This document shows, one piece after another, positions 1-12,010 of a stretch of DNA of 64,000 bases. The stretch is from contig NZ_LN831026.1 of NCBI RefSeq assembly GCF_001457455.1, positions 1-64,000 of the forward strand. Direction: 5' to 3'. Under the pieces are notes generated by a model. That model saw nothing but the letters and a program-made list of their open reading frames with translations, searched no databases and had not been told where the DNA came from. A program made the position numbers and the translations under genes. Positions within the stretch are counted from its first letter, which is position 1. Every line of letters starts with the position of its first letter. The stretch comes from Corynebacterium diphtheriae (GTDB lineage: Bacteria; Actinomycetota; Actinomycetes; Mycobacteriales; Mycobacteriaceae).

Positions 1-1659
1 GTGTGGAACGAGACGTGGAATGAGATCACCAATGAACTCATTCAGCTATCTCGCGAACCCGAAAGCGAGATTCCACGAATCACTGCTGAACAACGCGCTT
101 ATCTCAAACTCGTCCGACCTGCGGCTTTTGTCGAAGGCATCGCCGTTTTGCGGGTTCCGCACTCCCGTGCCAAGGAGACGATTGAAACCCATTTGGGGCA
201 AGCGATTACCTCCGTGCTCTCCCGTCGTATGGGACGTCCCTTTACTGTGGCAGTCACCGTCGACCCCACGTTGGACGTCATCCAAGATTTGCCACATGAC
301 GTGCCAGAACAGCACATTGTTCAGCACCACGTGCCCGAGCACCCCCACTACTCGCCGATATCCCAAGGGTATCCACCGCACTATGCGCCGGAACAGCCGG
401 AATACAACACCGAGTATTCCGACGAGTACCCCTCTGGTTGGGCTACTCACCACGTGCAGACCCCACAACCATCGCAATCTTCGCAGTCAGCACAGCAACA
501 ACCAGCTCACCGCATGCCGGATCGTCGTCGTTATGCTGAGCAGCAGCAGGTTCCACAGCGTTCCGAAGAACCAGTTATGGGGCAACGCCGCGCGAGAGAA
601 AAACCAGCTCACGACCCAGATCGCAATGGTTCATTGAATCCGCGCTATACCTTTGACACCTACGTTGTCTCGGATTCCAACAAACTGCCATGGTCGGCGG
701 CGTGGGCTGTTGCAGAAAAACCTGCGCGCGCATATAACCCACTGTTTATCTGGGGCGATTCCGGTTTGGGCAAAACCCACCTCATGCACGCGATTGGTAA
801 CTACGCCCAAGAGCTCGATCCAAAGCTCAAGGTCAAGTACGTTTCTTCCGAAGAGTTCACCAACGATTACATCAATTCAGTGCGTGATGACCGCCAGGAA
901 GCATTTAAGCGTCGCTACCGTGACCTCGACATTTTGATGGTCGACGATATCCAGTTCTTGCAGGGTAAAGAGGGCACCCAGGAAGAGTTCTTCCACACGT
1001 TCAATGCTTTGCAGCAGGCTGATAAACAAATCGTTTTGTCTTCAGACCGCCCACCAAAACAGCTCACTACCTTGGAAGATCGCCTGCGCACGCGCTTCCA
1101 ATCTGGCTTGATCGCGGATATTTACCCACCAGATTTGGAAACTCGCATTGCTATTTTGCTGAATAAGGCATCGGCGGAAGGCATTACTGCAGATCGTGAC
1201 GTATTGGAGCTTATTGCGAGCCGTTTCAACGCGTCGATTCGTGAGCTCGAAGGCGCGTTCATTCGAGTATCTGCCTATGCGTCGCTCAACGAGGCCCCCA
1301 TCAACATGGCCACGGCGCAGGAAGCACTGCGCGATATGATGCCTGAGCAGGCAGATATCGAAATTACGGCGGGCATGATTATGTCGGTGACTGCTGAGTA
1401 CTTCCACATTGACGTCGATACGCTTAAAGGCAGTGGTAAGTCGCGTTCGGTGGCTCATCCGCGACAGCTTGCGATGTATCTGTGCCGTGAGTTGACGGAT
1501 TTGTCGTTGCCTAAGATTGGTGAGCATTTTGGTGGCAAGGACCATACGACGGTGATGTACGCGTACCGCAAGATCGGTAAAGAGATCACGGAAAAGCGTG
1601 ATACTTACGATGAGATTCAGCAGTTGACGCAGCAGATTAAGAGCTCTGATCGCGCCTAG
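1..1659 (+). CDS. dnaA: Chromosomal replication initiator DnaA
   Basis: Initiates replication by binding DnaA boxes and melting the origin. The 552-residue protein starts with GTG at the first base of the window. It shows an N-terminal oligomerisation domain, then a long Gln/Pro/His-rich linker (about residues 95-205) that is typical of actinobacterial DnaA. The AAA+ domain carries Walker [10 protein letters not shown] (about residue 252) and Walker [10 protein letters not shown]. The C-terminal DNA-binding domain carries the signature [16 protein letters not shown] strong terminator follows directly, so dnaA is transcribed separately from dnaN. Nothing unusual was seen; the start is the conventional genome zero point. 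Confidence 0.98.
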   Translation: MWNETWNEITNELIQLSREPESEIPRITAEQRAYLKLVRPAAFVEGIAVLRVPHSRAKETIETHLGQAITSVLSRRMGRPFTVAVTVDPTLDVIQDLPHDVPEQHIVQHHVPEHPHYSPISQGYPPHYAPEQPEYNTEYSDEYPSGWATHHVQTPQPSQSSQSAQQQPAHRMPDRRRYAEQQQVPQRSEEPVMGQRRAREKPAHDPDRNGSLNPRYTFDTYVVSDSNKLPWSAAWAVAEKPARAYNPLFIWGDSGLGKTHLMHAIGNYAQELDPKLKVKYVSSEEFTNDYINSVRDDRQEAFKRRYRDLDILMVDDIQFLQGKEGTQEEFFHTFNALQQADKQIVLSSDRPPKQLTTLEDRLRTRFQSGLIADIYPPDLETRIAILLNKASAEGITADRDVLELIASRFNASIRELEGAFIRVSAYASLNEAPINMATAQEALRDMMPEQADIEITAGMIMSVTAEYFHIDVDTLKGSGKSRSVAHPRQLAMYLCRELTDLSLPKIGEHFGGKDHTTVMYAYRKIGKEITEKRDTYDEIQQLTQQIKSSDRA

Positions 1660-1687
1660 TTAGGCTATTTTCGCAGCTCAGAACGTT

Positions 1688-1738
1688 AAGAGGCTGTAGG
1701 TGGTCCCTGTGGGGATACAACACCTACAGCCTCTTTTT
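1688..1738 (+). terminator. Rho-independent terminator of dnaA
   Basis: A perfect 15-bp inverted repeat (1688-1702 with 1721-1735) has an 18-base loop and runs into a T tract (1734-1738), 28 bases after the dnaA stop. It insulates the origin region from dnaA transcription. Confidence 0.93.
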
Positions 1739-1740
1739 AT

Positions 1741-2297
1741 GAGCAACACGCTGGGATAAGAAAATATCCCACAAAACTATCCACAGGTGTGTAATTACGG
1801 GATTGTAATTCAATGATCTCTATCACTTTTTACGGAACATTTGCGCCCACAGACCCCTGTGTATAACCCCATCTAAGATGTGTAAAAATTAGCCCTGAAC
1901 TGGGGAAGGATTGTGAAAGGAATACGGCTTGGAAAAGTTATCCACAACCGCCTATAGTTATCCACAGAGATTCCACAACCGGACTCACAACTCGAAAAAT
2001 GGCCGCCACCACGAGCGATACCCTGTCTTCCACAGATTCCACAGGACTTACTGTAGTTACCAACTATTTAGTCCAAATAAACCTAGGGAGAAATAGGGGT
2101 TGGGGAATTACACGAATTGCTCGGCCTCGCGAGCGAAGCGAGCGATCTTGTAATTACAAAAATCTGGCGAATACGAGTTTTCGTTCTTGGCGTTCACAGG
2201 TACGGTTAGTTTTTGTAATTTCAAGAAGTATTCCGATCCGCAGGCTCCTCCTCATGGCAGCGCCTACGTGATCGATCACATCGAGGAGCCCTCAAGC
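1741..2297. other. dnaA-dnaN intergenic region, putative oriC
   Basis: This non-coding stretch of over 550 bases sits where actinobacterial oriC usually lies. Perfect DnaA boxes TTATCCACA are at 1938-1946 and 1958-1966. Near-matches are CTATCCACA at 1777-1785 and, on the other strand, TGTGTATAA at 1858-1866. Several shorter TCCACA motifs lie around 1971-2045. The stretch is AT-richer than the flanking genes and also carries the dnaN promoter. Only two perfect 9-mers are visible, fewer than in the cluster at about 28 kb. Confidence 0.8.
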
Positions 2298-3485
2298 ATG
2301 GACGCACACGCTGTCTCATTCCGGGTCGAAAAAGACGACCTTTCCGGTGCGGTGAGCTGGGTTGCACGTAATTTGCCCACCAAACCCACGCAGCCGGTCT
2401 TGCGCGCGGTTGTCATCACCGCCGATGACGAGGGACTCGAGTTCGCTGGTTTTGATTACGAAGTTTCTACAAAAGTCCATATCAACGCGGATGTTCGCCA
2501 GCCAGGTCGTATCGCCGTAGCCGGCAAGCTGATGTCGGACATCATCGGCACCCTGCCGAACAAGACCATTGAGGTTTTCGTTGAAGGCACTCAGGTGCAG
2601 GTCGTATGCGGTTCTTCCCGCTTCGAGCTTCCCCTGATTCCTCTCGACGAGTACCCACCGTTGCCACAGTTGCCAGCGGTAACCGGTGCCATCGACCCGA
2701 ATTTGTTCACGGATGCGGTGCTGCAGGTTGCTGCGGCCGCTGGTCGCGATGAGACGCTTCCGATGCTCACGGGTATCCACATGGAGATCGACGGCGAGAA
2801 CGTCACCTTGACCGCAACGGACCGGTTCCGTCTTGCGTTACGACGTTTCACCTGGTCACCAGCTAATCCAGAAGCCAAGGCAAAGCTGTTGATCCCTGCG
2901 AAGAACCTTTCGGATAATGCTCGCAGCCTCGATTCCGGTTCCACTGAACCCGTCGAGATCGCCGTGGGCACTGGCGAAAACATCGGTGCAGAGGGCCTGT
3001 TTGGTATTCACATCGACAACCGCCAGACCACCACGCGCATGCTCGACGCGGACTTCCCGAATGTCAGCCCGCTGCTGCCCAAGGTGCATAACGCAATGGC
3101 CAGCGTGGAAATTTCTGCGCTTTCCGACGCCATCCGCCGCGTAGCCCTGGTTGCTGAGCGCAACGCTCAGATCCGGATGCAGTTCACCCGTGACGAGGTT
3201 ATTCTCTCCGCTGGTGGTTCGGATGCAGGTCACGCCGAGGAATCCGTGCCTTGTGCTTTTACCGGTGACCAGGAATTTTTGATCGCTTTCAACTCGGCAT
3301 ATCTGCGTGATGGCTTGAGCGTGATCCGGACTAGCCGTGTAGTCTTCGGTTTCACGGAGCCATCTCGCCCCGCAATTATGATTCCGGAGCCCGAGACGCT
3401 GCCGGAAGCAAGCGCTGATGGAACGTACCCTACGCCAGATACCGAATTCACCTACCTGCTCATGCCAGTTCGACTGCCAGGATAA
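2298..3485 (+). CDS. dnaN: DNA polymerase III beta sliding clamp
   Basis: Processivity clamp that tethers the replicative polymerase and other clamp-binding partners to DNA. The 395-residue product begins MDAHAVSFRVEKDDL and ends in the usual clamp C-terminus (TYLLMPVRLPG). The frame is open further upstream to 2187, but the ATG at 2298 follows a GAGGAG-type ribosome site (about 2282-2287) and matches the normal N-terminus, so I chose it. It lies between the putative oriC and recF in the canonical order. Confidence 0.96.
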   Translation: MDAHAVSFRVEKDDLSGAVSWVARNLPTKPTQPVLRAVVITADDEGLEFAGFDYEVSTKVHINADVRQPGRIAVAGKLMSDIIGTLPNKTIEVFVEGTQVQVVCGSSRFELPLIPLDEYPPLPQLPAVTGAIDPNLFTDAVLQVAAAAGRDETLPMLTGIHMEIDGENVTLTATDRFRLALRRFTWSPANPEAKAKLLIPAKNLSDNARSLDSGSTEPVEIAVGTGENIGAEGLFGIHIDNRQTTTRMLDADFPNVSPLLPKVHNAMASVEISALSDAIRRVALVAERNAQIRMQFTRDEVILSAGGSDAGHAEESVPCAFTGDQEFLIAFNSAYLRDGLSVIRTSRVVFGFTEPSRPAIMIPEPETLPEASADGTYPTPDTEFTYLLMPVRLPG

Positions 3486-3523
3486 AAACACTCTCTGACT
3501 AGTGCAAAGGACGTCGCCCCACC

Positions 3524-4717
3524 GTGTACATTCGTGAGCTTTCGCTTCGAGATTTCCGCTCGTGGCCAGAGTGCACTGTCACTTTGGAACCTGGGGTGAC
3601 GCTTTTTGTTGGCCGTAATGGTTTTGGCAAAACGAACATTGTTGAGGCCATCGGCTATGTGGCTCATCTGGGTTCTCACCGTGTGTTTCACGATTCTGCG
3701 CTGGTGCGTCAAGGAAAAGAATCGGCTCGTGTGTCGGTAACAGCGGTTAACCACGGCCGCGAGCTCACCGCGCATCTGTTGATCAAAGCTAAGGGAGCTA
3801 ACCAAGCTCAGATCAATCGAACTCGGCTAAAAAGCCCTCGTGAGCTGCTTGGTGTTGTTAAAACGGTTCTGTTTTCTCCTGAAGATTTGAGCCTTGTTCG
3901 TGGCGATCCGGCAGAGCGTCGACGCTATCTTGACCATGTGATTGCTACACGCAAACCCCGCCTTGGCGGTGTGAAAGCAGACTATGACAAGGTGTTGCGG
4001 CAGCGTAACTCGTTGCTCAAAACAGCAGGTGCTGCTTTGCGTCGTGGCTATGGCGCTGATGATGGTGCGCTTTCTACCTTGGATGTGTGGGATTCCCAGT
4101 TGGCGCGTCTTGGTGGGCAGCTCATTCATGCACGTCATAGTGTGGTTCGGGAGTTGGATCCGCTGGTGCATGATGCCTATGCGCGTATTGCTCCGGAGTC
4201 GCGTCCTGCGCATATTCGCTATGTGTCGACGGTGCCGTTTGCGGATGCTGTTGAGTTGCCGAGCCCTGAAGAATTCGAGGCCGCTATGCTTGCTGAGCTG
4301 GGGCAACGTCGGGATAAGGAAATTGATCGTGGGGTGTCGTTGGTGGGGCCTCACCGTGATGATCTTGATGTTGTTTTGGGTGATTATCCTGCGAAGGGGT
4401 TTGCGAGCCACGGGGAAACATGGTCGATGTGTTTGTCGTTGCGCCTAGCTGAGTTTCATTTGCTGCGTAATGATGACACCGATCCTGTGCTTATTCTCGA
4501 TGATGTGTTTGCGGAGTTGGATACGCAGCGTCGTGAGAAGTTGGTGAGTGTGACTGCCGAGGCTGAGCAGGTGCTCATTACTGCCGCGGTGGGTGATGAT
4601 CTGCCCGATACTCTTACGCAGTCGGCGGTGCATCGTCACTTTGTCAGTGTTGCGGACACTCCTGAGGGACGTATTTCGCTTCTCGACGCCGCCACGGGGG
4701 TACCACATGACGGATAA
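3524..4717 (+). CDS. recF: DNA replication and repair protein RecF
   Basis: ATP-binding SMC-like protein that loads RecA at gapped DNA. The 397-residue protein starts with GTG and [14 protein letters not shown]. Walker A is GRNGFGKTN (about residue 29). A C-terminal ABC-type signature region and the Walker [12 protein letters not shown] are present. It begins 38 bases after dnaN, and its 3' end overlaps dciA by 11 bases, which indicates translational coupling. From about 4000 onward the codons become strongly G/T-ending compared with dnaN and gyrB. Confidence 0.97.
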   Translation: MYIRELSLRDFRSWPECTVTLEPGVTLFVGRNGFGKTNIVEAIGYVAHLGSHRVFHDSALVRQGKESARVSVTAVNHGRELTAHLLIKAKGANQAQINRTRLKSPRELLGVVKTVLFSPEDLSLVRGDPAERRRYLDHVIATRKPRLGGVKADYDKVLRQRNSLLKTAGAALRRGYGADDGALSTLDVWDSQLARLGGQLIHARHSVVRELDPLVHDAYARIAPESRPAHIRYVSTVPFADAVELPSPEEFEAAMLAELGQRRDKEIDRGVSLVGPHRDDLDVVLGDYPAKGFASHGETWSMCLSLRLAEFHLLRNDDTDPVLILDDVFAELDTQRREKLVSVTAEAEQVLITAAVGDDLPDTLTQSAVHRHFVSVADTPEGRISLLDAATGVPHDG

Positions 4718-5258
4718 TGATGCGGTTTCTGCTGCTTTTGCACATATGCGCCAGGAGGCGAAAAAACGGACCGGCACTGTTCCGAACCTGAACAGGCCGT
4801 TGCCGAAGGCGTCGAAAAGCCTCGCGGATAACGACGCCACCTCTGCGGTGCCGAAACAACGGGGCATGGCGACGGGCCCTGATGGTCGTCGGCGGCGGCG
4901 TAGCTACTCGGTGCAGCGGGCTGGAAGTATCCTCAGCGATGAGATTAAAAAGCGTGGCTGGCGCAAAGAAATCGCAGGTGGATGGGTAAATTCGCACTGG
5001 GATGATTTGGTGGGGTCGCAAATTGCTGCGCATACCAAAGTGGAAATGTTCAAAGATAAAGCTTTGTTTATCACATGTGATTCCACTGCGTGGGCGACCA
5101 ATTTACGCATGATGCAGCGTATTATTTTGCGGTCTATTAGCGAGCAAATCGGCCCAGATATCATCGTTGAACTGAAGATTTTTGGCCCCAAGGCACCGAG
5201 CTGGCGGCATGGTCCGTTGCACGTTAAAGGCAGGGGGCCACGCGACACATACGGATAA
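4707..5258 (+). CDS. dciA: DciA/DUF721 helicase-loading protein
   Basis: Homologue of the DUF721 protein that follows recF in actinobacteria (Rv0004 in M. tuberculosis). The family is now regarded as the ancestral loader of the replicative helicase DnaB. The product has 183 residues: a charged disordered N-terminus, then the conserved half containing [20 protein letters not shown], and a C-terminal [10 protein letters not shown] motif typical of the family. The ATG at 4707 overlaps the end of recF; a longer upstream reading (from 4593) would lie wholly inside recF and was not used. Confidence 0.92.
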   Translation: MTDNDAVSAAFAHMRQEAKKRTGTVPNLNRPLPKASKSLADNDATSAVPKQRGMATGPDGRRRRRSYSVQRAGSILSDEIKKRGWRKEIAGGWVNSHWDDLVGSQIAAHTKVEMFKDKALFITCDSTAWATNLRMMQRIILRSISEQIGPDIIVELKIFGPKAPSWRHGPLHVKGRGPRDTYG

Positions 5259-5289
5259 CAGGCGCTGTGTAGCCTGTGGGCGTGTGCGA

Positions 5290-7417
<2,128 letters not shown>

Positions 7418-7433
7418 CATGACGCTAGCATAT

Positions 7434-7472
7434 CGAAGGCCCGCCGCAGAGTGTTTCTGTAGCGGGCCTTCG
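7434..7472. terminator. Terminator between gyrB and the convergent gene
   Basis: A perfect 11-bp inverted repeat (7434-7444 with 7462-7472) lies between the convergent gyrB and the minus-strand gene at 7484-7921. No clear T run follows on either strand, so it may act as a bidirectional hairpin terminator. Confidence 0.7.
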
Positions 7473-7483
7473 TAGTGGGGGAG

Positions 7484-7921
7484 TTACTTCATATAGTTCT
7501 GCATGATTTGTCCCAAACCTGGCAGGTTGGGCTCGATAAAACTTGCTGCCTTACCGCGCAAGGAACCGTATGCCTTTTTCAGCGCTGGCATGTCGACTTT
7601 CTCAGCGTTGCGATCCGCAACTTCGAGGATCTTGTCGCTGACCTCGGACTTGTGCTGCTCCAAGAACTCGCCAAAGTGGGTGCTGTCGGAGGCTTCGAAA
7701 GAAGCCCAGTAAGGATCCAATACTTCGACAACCTCAGGCAAGAGGCGCTCGGCACCCTTGGTGACGATGTCGGGGCGGACTTTCTTGGCGGCCGCCACGG
7801 CACCTTTGAGTGCTACGCCGGAAATGCCGCTGGACTGCGAAACTGAACGATCAATGAAGCCTGCGAGCTCAGCTGCTAGGGCGGTGCGCTTGGTGTCTAG
7901 GAGTTGTGCGAGTGTACTCAT
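7484..7921 (-). CDS. Conserved protein, DUF6918-like
   Basis: A 145-residue soluble, alpha-helical protein beginning MSTLAQLLDTKRTAL. It has no signal peptide or membrane segment and ends in PNLPGLGQIMQNYMK. I associate it with the DUF6918 family found next to gyrB in corynebacteria; its function is unknown. It is transcribed towards gyrB and separated from it by a hairpin. The start is ATG with a GGA-type ribosome site just upstream. No catalytic motif was seen, so I propose no function. Confidence 0.8.
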   Translation of the reverse strand: MSTLAQLLDTKRTALAAELAGFIDRSVSQSSGISGVALKGAVAAAKKVRPDIVTKGAERLLPEVVEVLDPYWASFEASDSTHFGEFLEQHKSEVSDKILEVADRNAEKVDMPALKKAYGSLRGKAASFIEPNLPGLGQIMQNYMK

Positions 7922-7972
7922 CCGCTAGTCCTTTCGTTTAAAAACATAAATTGTGGAGTGTTATTCGGCATT

Positions 7973-8089
7973 CTAGCCTGTTATGCGGTTGGTGCTAGTT
8001 GAAACATAAAAGCGACCTCCATTGCTGAGTCTCCACACCAACGGGGTGCGTGTTGGAAATCCAGCGACGGGGGTCGCCTGCGTTGTCAT
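7973..8089 (-). CDS. Possible 38-residue small protein
   Basis: A short open frame begins MTTQATPVAGFPTRTPLVWR and ends at 7973. A purine-rich stretch (GGCGGAAG) lies immediately upstream of the ATG, and a TACATT -10-like motif lies further up. Bases 8010-8077 also contain complementary GC-rich segments (GCGACC near 8011 and GGTCGC near 8072), so this could equally be a structured leader or non-coding element. No homologue is recognised. Confidence 0.25.
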   Translation of the reverse strand: MTTQATPVAGFPTRTPLVWRLSNGGRFYVSTSTNRITG

Positions 8090-8181
8090 TCTTCCGCCAC
8101 AGTAATGTACTGCAATCACAACAGTCACAAATGTTACAGGAGTGGTGCGGTGACATACAATAAAACCGTGGGATTTTTGGC

Positions 8182-8454
8182 TCAAAGGCCGTTGAGGTCG
8201 CGAAGGACTGCCACTAAAAAATCGGCAAAATCCGTGTTACGATCATCCAAAGGTGAAAGCTGAATAACCAAGCTGCGCACGTATTTCACCATGTGATGGG
8301 CGGTAGGGAAGACCACTACCGCGTGGATATGTGCGGTGGTTACGGCGGCGATTGCGTTAAGAGCTGCATAATCGCGCACGCTGAGATCTCCTGAAGTGTG
8401 CGCGCAGAAGGCGTCGGCAAGCATGAGCGTTTGTTCGGGAGTAAGTCCGCGCAT
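8182..8454 (-). CDS. Degenerate Doc/Fic-type toxin homologue
   Basis: A 90-residue product lies 4 bases downstream of an RHH antitoxin-like gene, the usual antitoxin-toxin order. It aligns by eye with the C-terminal part of actinobacterial death-on-curing proteins: VRDYAALNA corresponds to the VRDYGLLESA region, and the spacing FPT...SLVIQ...LNG is kept. Where the family has its catalytic H-P-x-x-D-G-N-K-R loop, this protein reads S-P-L-D-D-R-N-T-D. The catalytic His and the basic residues are therefore absent. I infer an inactive or repurposed remnant. Family assignment is from remembered consensus only. Confidence 0.55.
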   Translation of the reverse strand: MRGLTPEQTLMLADAFCAHTSGDLSVRDYAALNAIAAVTTAHIHAVVVFPTAHHMVKYVRSLVIQLSPLDDRNTDFADFLVAVLRDLNGL

Positions 8455-8458
8455 GGGG

Positions 8459-8659
8459 CTACCTGCCTAGCCGATGTTCGGTGGCTGCATAGTGGGGGAG
8501 GTGCTGGCGGGCGAGGGTGCGCACTTCTTCGTCGGCAAGCATGCGGGCTGCTGCGACGATTGCTCTGGTGGCTGCCTCTTGTTTGCTGCAGCCTTGGGCT
8601 TGGGCGAGGAGGGCGAGCGCGCGGTCGTGTTCTGCTGTGAGACGAAGTGTCATAGCCAT
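8459..8659 (-). CDS. RHH (CopG-like) antitoxin/repressor
   Basis: A 66-residue protein beginning MAMTLRLTAEHDRALALLAQ. The first 45 residues have the beta-alpha-alpha layout of ribbon-helix-helix DNA-binding proteins (GCSKQEAATRAIVAAARM). The tail VRTLARQHLPHY matches the toxin-neutralising end of antitoxins paired with Doc-type toxins. ATGs at 8659 and 8653 are both possible. A perfect 8+8 inverted repeat (8667-8685) just upstream is the likely autoregulatory operator, and the region is shared with the divergent gyrA. Confidence 0.7.
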   Translation of the reverse strand: MAMTLRLTAEHDRALALLAQAQGCSKQEAATRAIVAAARMLADEEVRTLARQHLPHYAATEHRLGR

Positions 8660-8666
8660 GCGGAAA

Positions 8667-8685
8667 TGGTATCAATCTGATACCA
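8667..8685. promoter_or_regulatory. Palindromic operator between RHH gene and gyrA
   Basis: TGGTATCA, 3 bases, then TGATACCA: a perfect 8-bp inverted repeat 8 bases before the antitoxin-like start and about 85 bases before gyrA. Site size and position fit an RHH dimer-of-dimers operator. A -10-like TAGAAT for gyrA lies at 8713-8718, so a bound repressor could also touch gyrA transcription. Confidence 0.6.
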
Positions 8686-8769
8686 AAAATGCTTTGCTGT
8701 GGCGTTAGAAGCTAGAATAGAGGGGTTATTGCCTACATACTCGATGAATCTTATAGAAAAAGGTGACAT

Positions 8770-11340
8770 ATGAGCGACGATCTTCTCGGTGGTGACGGCT
8801 ACGACCGCGTCCACCCGATCGACCTCAACGAGGAGATGGAGACCAGCTACATCGATTATGCGATGTCGGTCATCGTCGGCCGTGCTTTGCCTGAGGTCCG
8901 TGACGGACTCAAGCCAGTGCACCGCCGCATCCTCTACGCGATGTACGACTCCGGCTACCGCCCCGACCGCAGCTACGTAAAGTCTGCGCGCCCAGTCTCA
9001 GACACCATGGGCCAGTTCCACCCCCACGGCGACTCCGCAATTTACGACACCTTGGTGCGCCTCGCCCAAGACTGGAACATGCGGTACCCCATGGTCGACG
9101 GCCAGGGTAACTTCGGCTCCCGCGGCAACGACGGCCCCGCAGCTATGCGTTACACCGAGTGTCGCCTGACCCCATTGGCTATGGAGATGGTTCGCGACAT
9201 TCGCGAGAACACCGTGGACTTCTCCCCGAACTACGACGGCAAGACCCAAGAACCAGACGTATTGCCATCGCGCGTTCCTAACCTGCTGATGAACGGCTCC
9301 AACGGTATTGCCGTCGGTATGGCCACCAACATCCCGCCGCATAACCTGCGCGAACTTGGCGACGCCATCTTCTGGCTGCTAGACAACCCCGAAGCAGACG
9401 AAGCGTCGGCGCTGGAAGCCTGCATGAAGTATGTCAAGGGCCCCGATTTCCCCACCGCGGGCCAGATCGTCGGCTCCCAAGGCATTAACGACGCCTACAC
9501 CACCGGCCGCGGCTCCATCCGCATGCGCGGTGTCACTTCCATCGAGGAAGAAGGCAACCGTCAGATCATCGTGATCACCGAGCTGCCCTATCAGGTCAAC
9601 CCGGACAACATGATCTCCAACATTGCGGAGCAGGTTCGCGACGGCAAACTCGCGGGCATCTCCAAGATCGAGGACGAATCCTCCGACCGCGTGGGCATGC
9701 GCATCGTGGTCACCCTCAAGCGTGACGCTGTGCCGCGCGTGGTACTCAACAACCTGTACAAGCACTCCCAGCTGCAAACCAACTTCGGTGCGAACATGCT
9801 GTCCATCGTGGATGGTGTGCCACGCACCCTGCGTCTCGACCAGATGCTGCGCCACTATGTGACGCACCAGATCGAAGTGATCGTGCGCCGCACGCAGTAC
9901 CGCCTCGACGAGGCGGAAAAGCGCGCCCATATCTTGCGTGGTTTGGTCAAAGCCCTCGACATGCTCGACGAGGTCATCGCCTTAATCCGTCGTTCGCCAA
10001 CCGTCGACATCGCCCGCACCGGCCTGATGGAACTGCTCACTGTCGATGAAATCCAAGCAGACGCCATCTTAGCTATGCAGCTGCGTCGCCTAGCTGCCCT
10101 CGAGCGCCAAAAGATTGTCGACGAACTTGCCGAGATCGAACTGGAAATCGCCGACTACAAGGACATTCTGGCCCGCCCAGAGCGTCAGCGCACTATCGTG
10201 CGTGACGAGCTTGCGGAGATCGTCGATAAGTATGGCGACGACCGCCGCACCCAAATCATCGCCGCAACTGGCGATGTCACCGAAGAAGACCTCATCGCCC
10301 GCGAGAACGTGGTAGTCACCATCACCTCCACCGGCTACGCCAAGCGCACCAAAGTGGACGCCTACAAGTCCCAGCGACGCGGCGGCAAGGGCGTACGCGG
10401 CGCCGAGCTCAAACAAGACGACGTGGTCCGCCACTTCTTCGTCAGCTCCACCCACGACTGGATCCTGTTCTTCACCAACTTTGGTCGCGTCTACCGACTC
10501 AAAGCCTATGAACTACCAGAAGCATCGCGCACCGCCCGCGGCCAGCACGTGGCCAACCTGCTGGAATTCCAGCCGGAAGAGCGCATCGCCCAAGTCATCC
10601 AAATCCAGTCCTACGAGGATGCCCCATACCTCGTACTGGCAACCGCGCAGGGTCGTGTGAAGAAGTCCCGACTCTCCGACTACGAGTCCAACCGCTCCGG
10701 CGGACTTATCGCCATCAACCTCAACGAAGGCGACAAACTCATCGGCGCAGCACTATGCGACAACGACGACGACCTACTGCTCGTCTCCGAAGAAGGCCAG
10801 TCGATTCGCTTCAACGCCAACGACGACCAACTGCGCCCCATGGGCCGTGCTACCGCAGGTGTGAAGGGCATGCGCTTCAAGGGCGACGACCAACTGCTGG
10901 CAATGACAGTGGTTAAGCCGGATGCATTCTTGCTGGTAGCTACCTCCGGCGGCTACGGTAAGCGCACCTCCTTGGGTGAATACTCACCACAGGGACGCGG
11001 CGGCCAGGGCGTGCTTACCTTCAAGTACACGCCAAAGCGTGGCAAGCTCATCGCCGCAGTTGTTGTTGACGAAGACGACGAGATCCTAGCTATCACCTCC
11101 GCTGGCGGCGTTATCCGCACCGTAGTGAACCAGATCCGCCCGTCGTCACGCGCCACCATGGGCGTGCGCCTCGTCAACCTCGAAGATGGCGTCGAACTGC
11201 TCGCCATCGACCGCAACGTGGAAGGCGAAGGCGAAGAAGCCGCCGAAGCCGTAGCCACCGGAGCTGTCGACGGCCCCGCCGAACGCGGCAAGCAAACCGA
11301 AGTCAACCTCGGCATAGATAACGCCGACGAGGAGGCCTAA
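8770..11340 (+). CDS. gyrA: DNA gyrase subunit A
   Basis: DNA-cleaving subunit of gyrase, 856 residues. The quinolone-determining stretch reads [17 protein letters not shown], so Ser and Asp at the two main resistance positions are wild type. The catalytic Tyr lies in [10 protein letters not shown]. The C-terminal beta-pinwheel contains [12 protein letters not shown] (GyrA box) and repeated GYGKRT/RGGQGV blades, ending in an acidic tail. The ATG follows an AAAAGGTG ribosome site. The stop overlaps the next ATG by one base, which indicates coupling. Codons are strongly C-ending. Confidence 0.97.
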   Translation: MSDDLLGGDGYDRVHPIDLNEEMETSYIDYAMSVIVGRALPEVRDGLKPVHRRILYAMYDSGYRPDRSYVKSARPVSDTMGQFHPHGDSAIYDTLVRLAQDWNMRYPMVDGQGNFGSRGNDGPAAMRYTECRLTPLAMEMVRDIRENTVDFSPNYDGKTQEPDVLPSRVPNLLMNGSNGIAVGMATNIPPHNLRELGDAIFWLLDNPEADEASALEACMKYVKGPDFPTAGQIVGSQGINDAYTTGRGSIRMRGVTSIEEEGNRQIIVITELPYQVNPDNMISNIAEQVRDGKLAGISKIEDESSDRVGMRIVVTLKRDAVPRVVLNNLYKHSQLQTNFGANMLSIVDGVPRTLRLDQMLRHYVTHQIEVIVRRTQYRLDEAEKRAHILRGLVKALDMLDEVIALIRRSPTVDIARTGLMELLTVDEIQADAILAMQLRRLAALERQKIVDELAEIELEIADYKDILARPERQRTIVRDELAEIVDKYGDDRRTQIIAATGDVTEEDLIARENVVVTITSTGYAKRTKVDAYKSQRRGGKGVRGAELKQDDVVRHFFVSSTHDWILFFTNFGRVYRLKAYELPEASRTARGQHVANLLEFQPEERIAQVIQIQSYEDAPYLVLATAQGRVKKSRLSDYESNRSGGLIAINLNEGDKLIGAALCDNDDDLLLVSEEGQSIRFNANDDQLRPMGRATAGVKGMRFKGDDQLLAMTVVKPDAFLLVATSGGYGKRTSLGEYSPQGRGGQGVLTFKYTPKRGKLIAAVVVDEDDEILAITSAGGVIRTVVNQIRPSSRATMGVRLVNLEDGVELLAIDRNVEGEGEEAAEAVATGAVDGPAERGKQTEVNLGIDNADEEA

Positions 11341-11684
11341 TGGCAACACGCGACGTGATCATTACCCGAGTAGCACCAGTCAGTGCGTTTAAAACCGCAC
11401 TCTCCCTGTCACTGATCGGACTTATCTCATGGCTGATCTGCGTTGTCATCCTGTACTTCGGCATGCAAGCCGTAGGCATCTGGGACAAAATCAACCAGGT
11501 CATCGGCGGCGTTGGTGGCGACCAAATCGTCTCCTTCGGGCTGATCATCAGCCTAGCGGCGCTGCTAGGAACCATCGTGGCCATCATCGCTACGGTGCTC
11601 GCCCCGCTCACAGCACTGGCATACAACGCATTCGTTGATCTCTTCGGCGGTGTCGAAGTAACCATGCGCGAAGAACTCGACTAA
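11340..11684 (+). CDS. DUF3566 membrane protein
   Basis: A 114-residue protein with two predicted membrane helices (about residues 20-45 and 65-95) and the start [20 protein letters not shown]. This matches DUF3566, found immediately after gyrA across actinobacteria (Rv0007 region). Start and stop overlap by one base with gyrA, so the two are co-translated. Function is unknown; the context suggests a link to envelope or division, but that is inference from neighbours in other genomes. Confidence 0.88.
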   Translation: MATRDVIITRVAPVSAFKTALSLSLIGLISWLICVVILYFGMQAVGIWDKINQVIGGVGGDQIVSFGLIISLAALLGTIVAIIATVLAPLTALAYNAFVDLFGGVEVTMREELD

Positions 11685-11795
11685 CGCGTATCTTTTAGCA
11701 AAACAGGCCGTGTAAGCTGTCATCATCGTGGCAGCACACGGCCTATTTTTGTATTATTGCCGGAACTTGATTAAAGTTGGCATACGTTCCTATGA

Positions 11796-11872
11796 GGGCC
11801 TATAGCTCAGTCGGTTAGAGCGCATCGCTGATAACGATGAGGTCGCAAGTTCGATTCTTGCTAGGCCCACCA
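11796..11872 (+). tRNA. tRNA-Ile (GAT)
   Basis: A 77-base cloverleaf with acceptor stem GGGCCTA/TAGGCCC, anticodon GAT in loop CTGATAA, T-loop GTTCGATTC and encoded CCA. It is followed after 9 bases by tRNA-Ala, the pair usual in rRNA operons, but no rRNA is present here. Confidence 0.95.
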
Positions 11873-11881
11873 GGAACGAAT

Positions 11882-11954
11882 GGGGCATTAGCTCAATTGG
11901 TAGAGCATCTGCTTTGCAAGCAGAAGGTCAGGAGTTCGATTCTCCTATGCTCCA
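11882..11954 (+). tRNA. tRNA-Ala (TGC)
   Basis: A 73-base cloverleaf without encoded CCA, with acceptor GGGGCAT/ATGCTCC, anticodon TGC in CTTTGCAAG and a GTTCGATTC T-loop. Identical copies occur at 19109 and 20163. Confidence 0.95.
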
Positions 11955-11961
11955 CAGTGTG

Positions 11962-11992
11962 GAACCCAGCCAGTGAGGCTGGGTTCTTTTTG
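11962..11992 (+). terminator. Terminator of the tRNA-Ile/Ala unit
   Basis: GAACCCAGCC (11962-11971) pairs with GGCTGGGTTC (11977-11986) around a 5-base loop and is followed by a T tract. Near-identical hairpins follow the other two tRNA-Ala genes. Confidence 0.88.
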
Positions 11993-12010
11993 TTTGTGTG
12001 TCCTTTTTTG

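Noticed and set aside
8770..11340. Quinolone-resistance mutation in gyrA
   Set aside because: The determining stretch GDSAIYD has the wild-type Ser and Asp.
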